Source: Toxonevra muliebris
Lineage: Eukaryota > Arthropoda > Insecta > Diptera > Pallopteridae
Direction of reading: 5' to 3'
NCBI GenBank assembly: GCA_963691655.1
Contig: OY829327.1
Span: forward strand, 87,122,019 to 87,186,018
DNA length: 64,000 nt
In this document: piece after piece, positions 31,750-43,494 of the stretch
How the letters are laid out: each line of letters starts with the position of its first letter
Position numbering within the stretch: position 1 is the stretch's first letter
Made by a program: the position numbers and the translations under genes
Notes under the pieces: model-generated
What the model was told of the DNA's origin: nothing
Database searches by the model: none
What the model saw: only the letters and a program-made list of their open reading frames with translations

Positions 31750-34700
31750 CAGCTACTCACACTCAAAGTGGGACACCGCGTACAATTGCGTTAAATATCA
31801 AAAATATAAGTATAAACAGTAACCAAAAGGATAACATAACAAATAAAATTAAATTCAATCACAAATAGAAAAATTTCTGTGTTTATACTTGTATTCGTTT
31901 TTATGAAAGTCACACTCAAAATGGGACACTTGAATGAGCGTAGGCGAATTTTAAGGCATGGGGAGGAGTATTTTCGATAAATCGATGATTTGTTTTTGCT
32001 CGTGGCATGCTATCAAAAAGAAGGTTTAATATTTTGCTATTTCCTTATAAAAGTTTTTTTTTAAGACAGCAATGCTTTTAACGTTCCTTTTAGCTACTCT
32101 TTTCTTCAATTCCGCTCACAAGTAGTGTTCTATAACGTTAAGATCCGGTGAGTGTGGAGGTGTGGCAAGCACTTCAGAACAATTTTAAAGCAACCAATTT
32201 CTTGCATTCTACGACTTTTGTTCAGGATCGTTGCCTTGGTAAAATACAAAAGTGTCTTTTATGCCAAGCTTTTCTGTGCTTTCACTAACATTTTCCTTCA
32301 AAATGCCAATGTAATATTTTCCGTCCATTATACCTTTTACAAGCTGTATTTTGTCAACGAGAGACGCAGATATGCAGCCCCTTATCATAAGCGATCCTCT
32401 ACCATGTTCTTGATTGCCTTGCCCTCAAATTCTTTACGCGGCTTTCCCCAGGCAAATCGCTTACCATCTGTACCGAAAACATTAATTTGAAGAGGACCTT
32501 TGGGCAGAAAAAAAAAATCAGAATGAAAATAATGCTTGAAAATTTAAAAAGTCTACGATTGACCAAAATGAGGCATATTTATTTTAGCGTATACTTATCT
32601 TAGCTGACGATTTACAGTCTTTTCAACAAGAGCCTGTACGGCTTAATTGTACAAACAACTTTAAGTATCAAGTTGAACTTTATTTTTAACATTTCATTGC
32701 GAATGGCGCTGTAACCTTTCAAACAATCGCAATTATAATTTTGTTGTTTAAGCCATTTTTCAAATCGTACTCCGTGTTTAAGCTGCAATTCTTTGCTCAC
32801 ATCCAAAGAAATCCAAAATGTCCTAGTGAGGTGCTGCAAGTATCTTGAGAAATTGAAAGCATTCATAAAGAAATGGAACCAACTTTTTTTAAGACACCAG
32901 AATGTTTACGATTTACCAAATCATTGTACTTCTAAAGTAACATCACAGCAGTAGGATTCGCTAATAGCATGAGTTTTTGAAACCAATTCTACCATTACAC
33001 TTGAAGCAGCCCAACAAAAACTGGCGCAGAAAGTCACTAATACATTCCTTAGTATAATCCAAAGTCGTTTAAATGAATTCCAAATTGAATTCTGAGCTAC
33101 CACAACCAAACTCTTACTGACGGCAAAACAAACAAACAAAATGGCAGGAGTGGGCTTTACAGACGAATTTTTTTTATACACGACAGATACCATAAAACGT
33201 GCACTGTCCATTAAGGGTAATAAGATGGTTCTGAGATTAGTTAAGCTTCGAGGAAAAGCTCATGTTTGGAGATGCTTTTGAAAACAGAGTTTCAACAGGA
33301 TTATCACGTTTACGAGAAATTTGGATATGCAGTACATAATCCATTTATATCAGCATAAACTCTTATCTTCTGCCAACAACTGGTTTGGGAAAAGAAATCG
33401 AAATTGAGGGCTTTAAGAGGGCTGGACCCTAAACATCAAAGTAACTTGTGCAGTAAGGGCTTCTCAATATTCAGATGTTAACCACATTGAAAATTTCTGA
33501 GCAATTATTAGGCTTAAGATGAGCAGTAAAAATGCTAAGAGCATTGCCCAATTGAAACAACAGATTAAGCCAAAATGACGGTGTTTGCCGCAATCGTACG
33601 TCGAAAAGCAAGAGATAATATGACCTCGCGTTACCATAAAATTACTCAAAATTTTATTAACTGGACAGTATATTGATATGTCAGCGCATTGGACAAAGAA
33701 ATGCTTAAAAATAATGTGGGACTTTTTTTTGACTGGGACATTCTTTGAAGGGCTTAGACCGAACACGCTCTTGTTGAAAAGACTGTAAAGGTTTGAGACA
33801 AGCTCTACCGTGCAAATCATAACTCCTTAAAAGTCGGCTCAATGTCTCTGAGCTCACGTCAAGGCTTTTCAATTTATTTTTAAGGTCTATGGCGGATAGT
33901 AGCGAATGGTTCTTTTAGGACAAATCGAGCATCTCGTTCTGATATTTTTTTTCAACTTGCGCATTTCTTTTTTTATTTTTTATGATAGTAAACATGGTTG
34001 ACTTTTTTTACCAACTATAACACCGATTTCTCGAACCGATATGCCCATTTTTGATTTAAGGTTTCATCCTGAATCAGTTTGAAAAGTTTAAAAATTAATA
34101 AAAATAGAAAAAATTATCGGATCCTTGTAAAATTAGACTTGCTTGAACCCCATTTCTGCCTAAAACGGGACGTGATGGGAAGTTTTTGAACTCAGATTCG
34201 TGTTCAAGTGAAAAATTCTATCGCAAAAACTCCAGCAAAACCCATGCAGTTTTGGAGGCAATCTCAAAGTATAATTAATTTTTTAACGCATTATTGGTCA
34301 GAGCACCACGAAAGATCTCTACCTTATTCGGGTTCCTTCTATTTTTGTTATTTTTTTTGAGGTTGAGTACATCATCAGTAGTGGGAAGTCAATGAGTTAA
34401 TGAAATTATGTCCTTCACGATAAAAAAATGCATTAGAATGCACATTGAATATTTATTTGAAAAAATTTAATTTGATTATTTAGTGAATTTTTTGTCACTT
34501 TTAGCCATTTTTTTGAGGTTAAGATTAAAAAAAATCGGAAAATTTTTCCTAAAATTTTAATTTTATAGGGTCCATCAAATGTATCATCGATTTAATTTAT
34601 TATATTTAAAAATCAGTTTGATAAATCTTATTTATAAATATTTTCTTCGAATGAAAACAGCCCCCCCCCCTCCCCCCGAAAAAAATTTCTGGCTACGGCC

Positions 34701-34900
34701 CTGGTAAGTACAAACATTTGAGTATTTGGTTATTTTGCTTGACTTTAACTGACTTTTATAGTTTTTGGTTTTATTTTTATTCATTGAAATAAAGTCTGCA
34801 ATAAAAATATTTTTAATATGAATTAGGATTTTTATTTTTGAAGCTCGACCCAATAGTAGAGCATTTATACCCCGTGTCCCACTTTGAGTGTGAGTAGCTG
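31750..34900 (-). mobile_element. Tc1-like DNA transposon, degenerate and scrambled, TA-flanked
   Basis: Perfect 27-bp inverted ends (CAGCTACTCACACTC... at 31750-31776, complemented at 34874-34900) are flanked by TA (31748-31749, 34901-34902). A second imperfect copy of the end motif lies inside the left end (31911-31930), as in Tc1 relatives with paired binding sites. At 32108-32157 the minus strand encodes HSPDLNVIEHYL, the terminal catalytic motif of Tc1 transposases. At 33830-33990 the minus strand encodes N-terminal remnants (SERDARFVLK). In between, the plus strand encodes other transposase pieces: GFTDEFFLYTTD at about 33150-33185 and DVNHIENF followed by AII at about 33472-33510. So the element contains pieces in both orientations, from an inversion or a nested relative. 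A truncated hAT MITE sits at 34055-34703. Multiple stops; dead. Confidence 0.82.
34055..34703. mobile_element. hAT-type MITE, copy D (5'-truncated)
   Basis: From TGATTTAAGGTTTCATCCTG to the right terminus GGCTACGGCCCTG this matches copy C (49990-50741), including GGGTCCATCAAATGTATCAT and the poly-C block at 34662-34676. The left third, with the GGCCGTATTTAGG end, is absent, so the left border is a breakpoint. It lies inside the Tc1-like element. Confidence 0.8.
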
Positions 34901-34902
34901 TA

Positions 34903-35437
34903 TATAAATAGCTATGAACATTTATATGAGTATAACAAATGTGAAATATCTAATATGCTAGTTGACAGTATTGGCAGCGTGCTGTGAGAAAAATAAAGAA
35001 CAATGTCTGAAATTTAAATAAGTATATAGTATGTATATAATCATGGAGTGCTCTTGAGCAGCTTTGGCCAAAGACTTGCACGCAGGCAAATGAGCGTAAG
35101 AAATTTCACACGTATAAAGCTCATTTCCATAGAAAAATTGCTCAATTGATCATTGTGTATGTATACTATAGGTGGCCTCCGCTCTTCTAGAGAGTGTTTT
35201 TGAAAGTGCTCTCTTTTCGGTTACGACTGCTATTATTCTCTTATACGTATTTGTATTGATTGTGAGAGCAATAGAGCAAGATACAAGTCTTCTGGTAATA
35301 GTTTTTGGGTAATACGCGTTATTGATCATCTTCGCATAACTAAAAAAGAATAATGTTTTTTTTTTAATCTTACCATCTTCTATTATGTCCAATTTTATAA
35401 AAATTTTTTAATTTTGCATTAACTTTTCTCATTGCAG
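34903..35437. other. Intron before exon at 35438
   Basis: AT-rich. Ends in a polypyrimidine-containing acceptor region (TTTTCTCATTGCAG). Nothing else recognised. Confidence 0.55.
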
Positions 35438-35597
35438 AACCAAATAATTCAACATAATCAACGTGCTGGTGTCATCGTGAGTAGCGGTGATTTGGCATTA
35501 CAGGGTGTCACACGACATCAGGCTGGAAATTATACATGCACAGCTTCAAATGTTGAAGGTGATGGTGACAGTAATGTTGTGGAATTGAAAGTTATGT
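35438..35597 (+). CDS. Sidestep-family Ig protein, exon (second half of that Ig domain)
   Basis: The exon starts in phase 0 after CATTGCAG at 35430-35437 and ends in phase 1 before GTAAGT at 35598. Its 53 codons begin NQIIQHNQRAGVIVSSGDLA and continue through LQGVTRHQAGNYTCTASNVE to the domain end ELKVM. The second Ig cysteine lies in NYTCTASNVEGDGDSN. The usual D-x-G-x-Y-x-C motif is slightly altered here (HQAGNYTC), which is common in the family. It completes the Ig domain begun 25 kb upstream: the intron between the two halves (10368-35437) is 25,070 bp long and is filled with LINEs, MITEs and a Tc1-like element. Correct splicing across that transposon-rich intron is required to make the domain. 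Confidence 0.93.
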
Positions 35598-36317
35598 GTA
35601 AGTACTTAGAAACTTATCAATAAAATAAATTAATACTTTTAGCGCTCATTTACTAGCTGTAAGTAAAAGAAACTAGCGTTACACAAAACTGGGGAGATTA
35701 ACTTCAACTTCATATCTACTTCAACCTGATACCTATAAATAGCTTGATTTCAAGTATAAGAAATATTAAAGTGAGAGTCTCTGTTACAATATCCGCAGCT
35801 GAAAGCGAATAAAAAGAGTAACAATTTTTGTAACCCATAAAGCAAAGTAATGCTTAAAGTGGAGCATTTTCCTTCCGTACATTTTTCTCTTCAAATAAAT
35901 AAATAGTATAACATTTGTATTTTTCTTTCACACTCCCAAACACAATACGTAGCGGTAACAAGTTTTTCCTTTTTAATTTCCTGTGTATATGTATGGGTAT
36001 ATGCAAGCACATACCTACAAAAACAACATCAGTATTTTATTTTTATATTTTAACTTGGGGTAAATAAAGTTAAACATTACCAGCCAGACACACACTTTAA
36101 CAGAAAATGGTGTCATTTATACATCAAGCCATGTACTATAAGAAAGCACAATAATCAACAGTTGCACACATACATTGAAACAAATAACTTTCCCTATTCA
36201 CATACAAAAGAAAGAAAAAAATTAAGATAATTTTTACCAAAGAAAAAATTTAAAAAGATAATAAAAATGAGTAAATTTTTATATTTGCATAGACCTTGTC
36301 ATATATATATATATATA
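35598..36317. other. Intron, nothing recognised
   Basis: AT-rich sequence ending in an (AT)n run at 36301-36319. No coding signature. Confidence 0.5.
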
Positions 36318-36319
36318 TA

Positions 36320-37189
36320 GGGGAGAGGGCCCCAAGTTGGGCATAGTATTCAAATAGTACTCTAGACCCCAAACTGAATAAGATATCTTAAAGTGCTATA
36401 TATCGTTTGAGACTACAATATGTTGGTTATCTTTTGGCCACCGAGATAAATTTTTATTTTCCACTCAAAAATTTTTTTAAGTACTTATATTTTAAAATTG
36501 TTAAAAATTTCGATTTTCAAAGAAGTAGCCCCAAGATGGACATCACTTAAAAATTCACTGAAAAACATGAAAAATATAAATGTAAAAATTTTGAAGCTAA
36601 TTTTAAATTTTTTTTATATTTAAGTACTTATTTCGAAAAATAGCACACACTTTTTAGCCAGAATCATTTGGGTCACAATTTGGGCACCTGCACCAGGGAC
36701 CGCAGATTTTGGCTCACTTTAAGCTCAGTTTTCTCTTATACTCGTGGATAAAAAACGTTTTGAAGCATGCCTCGTTGCTATATTTAATTTTAATTTTCAA
36801 CACCAATGAAAAAATTCACATCTCCATCCTAGGGCTGCCAAAGTGTAAATCTTAAGGAACACAACGCCATTTTTTGAGCGTCAGTAAAAGTTTTTACACA
36901 AACACAATATCGATCAAGTCATTTTTGAATATTATTATACGATAAATACATATGACTATATCCACAAAAAATTTAGATAACTTCACTGACTTAACTAAAA
37001 AATGTTGGAAAATTTTTCGAAAAAAAAAATTCACGTCGTGTGTGCAGCAGAAAAACAAGCAGGTCTTTACTCTTTGAGTTTACATAAAAAACTGAGTCTA
37101 TACAAATGACTACAATGACATGAAGCAGGAGGTGCCGTCACCTTATGCAAATATTTTATACTCAATGCCCATCTTAGAGTTCTCTCCCC
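36320..37189. mobile_element. TA-flanked MITE with GGGGAGAG ends (870 bp)
   Basis: The left end is GGGGAGAGGGCCCCAAGTTG followed by GGGCAT. The reverse complement of the right end reads GGGGAGAGAACTCTAAGATG followed by GGGCAT. TA flanks both sides (36318-36319 and 37190-37191), though the left flank is an (AT)n run, which weakens that evidence. A repeat of CCCCAAGATGGACAT inside (36530) echoes the end. No ORF of interest. Confidence 0.72.
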
Positions 37190-37191
37190 TA

Positions 37192-38255
37192 CAAATAGGC
37201 AATGAAAAATTTCCTACATTACTCCCACTTTACCACAATATATGACGCAATGTCGCAATTGTGTTTATCACGTTAGAAAAATCATAGACAGGATATTTGC
37301 TTTTTTTTACTTCTCATTTTCTTTTTTTCCTTTGTGCTGTTAATATTTACAAAGCACAAGAAGGAAAAATGCACAGATATGTATAAATGACATAGGAAAT
37401 GGCATAACAGCAGAAATGTAAAGAGAAAAGTAATGTTTGCTGCTTTAAAAAATTAATAGTACTTTATATGATTTTTTCACATTTTTTTCTACTTTACTCT
37501 GATTCATTCTTGATTCTCTGTATAAAAAATAAAATAAATGAAATAAAAAAATAAAAAAATTTAAATTTCACATTTACAAGTTGAATATATATTACCTGCA
37601 TACAAACCTTGAAATTTGATTTTCATACTGATTTTCGATTTAAAATATTAGAAATTTTGTTTGCCTTGTTTTTGTTAAGCCATATTTAAGTAATAGCAAG
37701 GAGAGAACTATATTGAAATTGTCAGCTTGTTGGCAATTTTGATTGAATTTCTTTCTGTGTATCTAACATTTCAACACACTGTTGCACAACTGCATACTTT
37801 TTAGAGTACTTTTTTATTTTTCGAAATACATATCCATTTTTTTTTGGTATTAGAACTTTTTTATTGGGACCGAATAGTTGCAAAAATGTATTATTTTTCA
37901 TTTTTCCACTTCAACAGTAAGAAGCAGATGAAAAGAAAAAAAACAAGATGATTAATGCAAGTGCGACAGAGAAAGGGATTTATGTACAAATACCAAACTA
38001 AAATACATAATTCGAAAAATAAATGTATTTTCTTTTACTATGAGAAATTCATATAAACTTAGTACGTTTTGATTTTCGTATTTTTGGTGCCCGTTTTGTA
38101 TTCGTATTCGTACATTTTTCTTTGTTTCTGTGTTACACTTTCTTTATTTACGAATTTCAGCAAAGATCACTGCTTCTAAAAATTAAAAAAAAAAACTTAA
38201 ATTTATTTTATTTATATAAAAAATAGTACGTCTCTATTTTATTTTTAAAGTTTAT
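37192..38255. other. Intron, nothing recognised
   Basis: About 1 kb of AT-rich sequence with T- and A-runs. No element ends or protein remnants seen. Confidence 0.5.
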
Positions 38256-38259
38256 TTAA

Positions 38260-39508
38260 CCCATTTAAACCCTGGGCGTTGCGAAAACGTATTTTTCGTA
38301 TTCTGAGCAAATAATTAAAAATCTGATCTTGATGCAATTGATATTTATTCATATTGCATGTCTTTAGATTATGCTATGTTTGATTTGAATCGATTTCTTT
38401 ATTTTATTATATATATTTCGATCCAAAGTTGACCAATTTTTTTCCACAATTTTCAAAATTATGGCAAAAATTGTAAAACACTTTAAATTCAAAACTTCTT
38501 TTGGTGTTAGGTTAGGTTAGGTTGGATTGGCTGTCGAGAGACACACTTAGGCCTGAACGGCCCATTGTGATACCGCATAGTTGGACCTACAGCTTAACGC
38601 CGATTCCGAACGGCGGTGTGGCAATTTTTTATCGGCTTGGTGGTTTTGCCATTACCAACCAATGTGTGTACTTGTACACTATCTTATAATTCTCATACAC
38701 TTCATATTGATAGTGAATATAAGAAAGTTATGAAAATTAACCACCAGACGAAGACAGGAATCGAACCCGAACCTCCCAGATGAAAGTCTAGTGCACTATC
38801 CACTAGGCTATCGAGGTCGTCTTCTTTTGGTGTTGCTTTGTTACAATCCTAAGTAATTAACGAATTTTGAAATTCTCATTATTACTGGTGTATGCTAAGT
38901 GATCACTGAACCCCTATGGATTGCGTGAGCAGTTGGTTGATGAAGAAGGGGATAGATCTCATGGTATAAAGCATTAATGTATACGAACAAATTGATTACA
39001 GTGAAATACGACATGCTTTAATAACTACTAACAAATAAAATAATAGCTCAAAAGTACTCTCCACTTCTGTCCGTCCATGTACTAATCACAATATCTATGG
39101 TCATACGTTGACCACTCGTAAGTACATTTTCACCACTTTTTGAAGACAAGACAATAACGCAATAAATTTCTATAAACAATATATAAAAATAAGTGTTAAA
39201 TAACACAAAATAATACCAAAAACATTTTTTTTCTTCTTTAAAATGATTTAAACTCAATTTTAAATCATTAATTTTGTCATAAAACTAAGATCTCTATATA
39301 CTATATAAATAAAAATGTGATTACTAAAGGTACTTATTTTGTGTAGCACATAGGCCCAACGTTGCGTTTTCGCAACGTACCCTATAGGACCCAGGGTTAG
39401 GGATAAGAATTTTTTTTTGGATTTTTTTTCTTAGTTAGGTGAAATGTAAACTTCATGTGAAGTTTAGTCGATTTTGTACCAGCGTTTATATGCTCAGGCC
39501 TTAATGGG
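38260..39508. mobile_element. piggyBac-type MITE (TTAA), host of a SINE insertion
   Basis: TTAA at 38256-38259 and 39509-39512 bound an element starting CCCATTTAAACCCTGGGCG. The complement of its right end is CCCATTAAGGCCTGAGC. Subterminal motifs CCCTGGGCGTTGCGAAAACG (38271-38290) and GTTTTCGCAACGTACCCTAT (39365-39384), with ACCCAGGGTTAGGG after it, are inverted relative to each other. Removing the inner SINE and one copy of its duplication leaves about 920 bp. No transposase. Confidence 0.75.
38509..38820 (-). mobile_element. tRNA-derived SINE with 14-bp target duplication (312 bp)
   Basis: On the minus strand the element begins ACGACCTCGATAGCCTAGTG, with a Pol III A box (TAGCCTAGTGG), and continues to a consensus B box (GGTTCGATTCC at about 38761-38771, complemented). 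It then has an unrelated body and a (CCTAA)n-type tail (38509-38521 on the plus strand as AGGTTAGGTTAGG). CTTCTTTTGGTGTT is present on both sides (38495-38508 and 38821-38834), a perfect 14-bp duplication. It would be copied by a LINE in trans; which one cannot be seen here. Confidence 0.9.
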
Positions 39509-39512
39509 TTAA

Positions 39513-39784
39513 TAATTTCTCTCTCTCTCTCTTTCTCACTCTCTCTTCTTCTGTGTTTCACAGCAGTGTTGGGAAATGTAGGTTTTGTACTTTTTTCAGA
39601 AGTATCTTTTTGTCTTAAAAAATACCGTATTGCTGCCGCGGCCGTGACCTATTCAGTACCTTTTTAGGCGCATGGAAATACAACAAAATAGCTGTATTTC
39701 TTATAATATGCTTTCCTTTCGAAATTCACAGTTCAATTACTTATAACCATTACTAATTATAACACTGTGCTCGAATTTTGAAAA
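39513..39784. other. Intron between two elements
   Basis: A (CT)n microsatellite at 39518-39533, then unique sequence with a GC-rich patch near 39636-39645. Nothing else recognised. Confidence 0.45.
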
Positions 39785-41090
39785 AAAATTTTGTAGCAGA
39801 CGGGAGACATATCGTTTCAAACTAATTCGGGGTCAAGGAATTCAGTGGTGATAACCGTTTTTTTCCTCTATCAGCAGCGTTTCATACAATTTTTTGTTTT
39901 TGAAATTTTGGTTTGAGGTATACTACGAAGTTACATGTTCCTATTCTTATTGCGGTGAAAATTGGTATCCAGGGGTTTTTTGGCATAAAAAAACTGAATC
40001 TGATATTTATTTGCAGAAAAAAAAATAATTTTAGGCATAGCTCCCATACAAAAAACCGTAAAAAATCCCCAAAAAGTGGAAAATTTGTATGGGAGGTACC
40101 TCTATTTTACATCGAAATAACTTAATTTTGGCACACATCATTATTAACGTTGAAAAAATAGTTTCTGAAAGTTTCAGAACAATCGGCTAAAAATTAAGCA
40201 TCCAGTTCTCATAAAAGCTGAAAATTTGAAACATTTTTGGAATTTGGGTTTATGCTTCCTAAAACTAAGTTTAAAGATTTTTGTTGTTCAGTGACCTACA
40301 GTAAAATTTCATGGGCAACATATTTCTTGAACATATTAACCCTCTATCAACCCTTGTAATGGGTCACAAAAGTAATTTTTTTCGATAAGAGCAAAAATGA
40401 CCCGGAATGGTGGGCGCCAAAGGTTTAATATGTTGGAGAAAAATATTCTACGGGAAATTCTACTACAAATTTTCGAGCATACAAACAAGCTTTGATGCAA
40501 AACTGACAAGTTGTCTTATGGTTAATTTTACTTAATCTGTTAGAAATGGGCAAACTTTAAACTTTTAAAACGCAGAGAACCGTATAATTTTTTTTCACCC
40601 GAGCTCTGTCAGAATCCACTTGCAGAACCTTGTTATTTTTGGAAAAATTTATTTTTGTCGGATAGTGTAATTTTCGTTTAGTAACGTTTAATTGCTGTGG
40701 ATGCTTTTTTTTTTTTGGTCAATTGTTCTGAAACTTTCAGAAACTATCTTTTTAGCAACAACAATGATGTGTGCAAAAATTAAAGCTGTTTCGATGTAAA
40801 ATAAGGGTACCTCCCATACAAATTTTCCACTTTTTGGAGATTTTTGACGGTTTTTTGTATAGGAGGTATGTCTAAAATTATTGCTTTCTTCAAATAAATG
40901 TCAGATTTAGTTTTTTCATGCCAAAAAACCCCTAGATACCAATTTTCACAGCAATTAGAAGCCAAAATTTCAAAAAAAAATTTTTTTATGAAACGCTGCT
41001 GATAGGGGGGAAAAATGGTTATCATTACTGGATTCCTTGACCCCAAATTAATTAGAAACGATATGTCTTCCGTCCGCTACATTTTATGAC
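39785..41090. mobile_element. Large foldback element, family F (~1.3 kb), copy 1
   Basis: Arms at about 39787-40200 and 40720-41088 are inverted copies of one another: GACATATCGTTTC..GGGGTCAAGG, ATCAGCAGCGTTTCAT and GTATGGGAGGTACC occur in both. The termini are near TGTAGC(A/G)GACGG. Both arms share internal strings (CTGAATCTGA, GGGTTTTTTGG, TATGGGAGGTACC) with the element at 43495-45116, so the two are related. A possible small TTAA element lies in the spacer (40340-40424). The superfamily is not clear. Confidence 0.75.
40340..40424. mobile_element. Possible tiny TTAA element (85 bp) in the foldback spacer
   Basis: TTAA at 40336-40339 and 40425-40428 bound a segment starting CCCTCTATCAACCCTTGTAA. 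Its right end, complemented, reads ACCTTTGGCGCCCACCATTC. Both ends then contain GGGTCA, so the inverted repeat is real but degenerate. Confidence 0.35.
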
Positions 41091-41230
41091 TAGCTAAATG
41101 TAATTAGTAAATTTAATAAACTTTTCTTTTTTTGTAATTTGATAGAAGTCCCTTTTCAAGGAAAAATACATTTCCTTACACAATTCGATACCATTTTACA
41201 AAACCTATTTCCCAACCCTGTTTCACAGTA

Positions 41231-41306
41231 CGTCGCCTGAGAATTGATTTGGCGTATGTGTATAAGCATTCGTATGCCTATACGCCAAATCAATTCTCAG
41301 GCGACG
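41231..41306. mobile_element. 76-bp palindromic micro-element, copy 1 (AGTA duplication)
   Basis: The 76-bp unit opens CGTCGCCTGAGAATTGATTT and closes with the exact complement. The arms are perfect for 27 bp with a 22-nt loop. AGTA lies on both sides (41227-41230 and 41307-41310). The same 76-bp unit in the opposite orientation lies at 58709-58784 with a different 4-bp flank. The combination of exact length, palindrome and flank duplication indicates transposition. It has no coding capacity. Confidence 0.82.
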
Positions 41307-41310
41307 AGTA

Positions 41311-43492
41311 TACAAAAAGTAAACAGAAATTGTCTCTTCTGTAAAATTTCATTTGATTTTTTGTTGCCAGACAGTACTGAAAAAGTTAGATTTACCAGAA
41401 AATCCTCTAAATTGGCTATAGCAATTATTTGCAATAGCAATTAGATGCTTATATTGCGAGAATTTCACATTCAGTTTTAAAAATTGATCTTCGACTCTTG
41501 CTTAATTTTAGTTCAACCCTAGTTGCATAAACTTATTTCATTTAAGAATTGCATTTTGATTTGTTTTTTCTTTTTGATTGAGTTTACTTTACTTTGTCAA
41601 TATTGAGGTCAATGATTATAAAAATTAAAGTACTAACTTAGATTTTTTTCTCGTTTACTCTTTCTGTTTTTACTCTTTAAGTTACTGTGTATATGTGGGT
41701 GAGAAGAGGAAAATGAAAAAGAAAAAGATTTCCTTTTAAGTTATTTTATTTAATATTTGAAATTTACCACTTAAGTAAATAAATCGCATTAAAGAAAATA
41801 AGGAGAAAAAATGAAATCTTGAGTTCATGAAAAAAATATGAGGAGAAAAAGAATGTTTTTTTTAAAAGCTCAGTGCAGAAAAGTAAATAAATAATAAAAT
41901 ATATTTGTTGTATAAAATAAAGAAAAAAGGTAAAGTGCAGCCCTTTGTACGCATATACCATATATACATATATTTCAATGGAGGAAACAAGAACAACAGC
42001 AGCAAATACATTGCAATTGCATACTGAAAGAGAAGAGAAAAAATATCAATGCAAAGAGTTTAAAATAGACTTTTCTTTCTTGACCAACACACAATAGCAT
42101 CAACAGTGTGGATTTAAGCTTTAGTAGCAGGCAACATTACAAGGTACTAATGAAAGGTTCAAGTTGTGTTGCATTTCAAGGGAAAATGCAGTAGAAATGT
42201 TTAGAATTATATAACAATATGCAATGTGCAATGAGGAGAAAGTCGAAAGCAAAAACAACAAAAGCACTTTTAACTTTTTTTCCATTTTTATTTTATCTAA
42301 TGTAAGCGTAAATTATGTAAGTAAATACTAAAGAAGTTTTCTGGTGTTGATTGTAAACTGCGCGTGCTGGTGTCAAGGCTATTGTTATTATTATATAAGT
42401 AATATGCTACAATTCAACTGCTATGCAGTTTTACAACAACAAAAATAGCTTAAAACATTGTCATTGCATTATTTTAAATACGAACACAAGTATTTTTGCT
42501 ATGCCTTTTGACTTGAAGCGCCAACGAAAGTATTTACGTTTTGTTGTTGTTGCTTTGCCATTAGAATAACAAAAGTGCTCAGAAGTAGCACTCACTCTTT
42601 TAAAGTGAATATAATGAAATAACAACAAGAAAAATAAAAAAATTGTTAATAATATGCAGCAACAACAAGAATTTTGCTTAATCTTGAGTACAAACTCTGG
42701 CGTGGTACTACTGCATGGTTACCAAAACAATTTTTACTACTACTACTATTATGTAAAGTACATATACTATAATAGTAAGTGTAGTAAAAATAGTGTTGAG
42801 AAAAGCGAAAAAACGTTTCTGGATTAAAAACAAAGAGACCAAAGCTCAGTACAACTAATAAAACTATATAGTTACATTTAAAAAAAAAAAACGCCTTTAT
42901 CAAAGGAAGTAAAACGAGAAAAAAAAACCCCGAAAACGAAGTATAAAATGTTAAAAGAGACGCAAAAAATTGCAACACATATTTTAATGCATTTTCATAT
43001 AAAAATAGTTTTTTAAAAAAACTCTAGAAAAGTTTTTACATTTTTTCTGCTGCACAAAAGACTCTGAGCAAAAAAAAAAAAAAGTGGAACAACGATTTTG
43101 CTTTGTTTTCGCTTTGAGTTGCGCTCTCAAATTGTGCTGCTTTTATCGTTGCTGGCTCTGGTGCTATTGTTTTCACCACTCCATTGCATTGTACCTTTGC
43201 ATCCAGCAACAACAATGTTTGTACTACTCCCGTTTTTCTTTTTTTTCTATTTTTGCATCTTTTTTGCCCACATTGCTTCTTTTACTTTTTTTTTTTTTTG
43301 AGAGTGCAGTGAGGAAATGCAGCAGCAGCAGCAGTTCTGCCTTATGCTTTCTTTGTTTCCTGTAACTATTTTTTTATTTATTTATTTTTTTTTTTTTGCT
43401 AACTACATTTGGCTGCTGCTCCTTTTTTCAGGCGGCACATACACATCTTTTGTATGTTACTATTTTTTTTTCACATATACATTAGGGTGGGT
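41311..43492. other. Intron, mostly unique AT-rich sequence
   Basis: Over 2 kb with T-runs and AAC/TTG-type short repeats (about 42420-42560, 42650-42670, 43200-43340). ORFs here (42646, 43084, 43317) translate simple repeats. No element ends or protein remnants recognised. Confidence 0.5.
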
Positions 43493-43494
43493 CA

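Noticed and set aside
41227..41310. CRISPR-like or bacterial palindromic repeat
   Set aside because: Only two copies 17 kb apart, no spacer array, eukaryotic intron context; flanking duplications indicate transposition.
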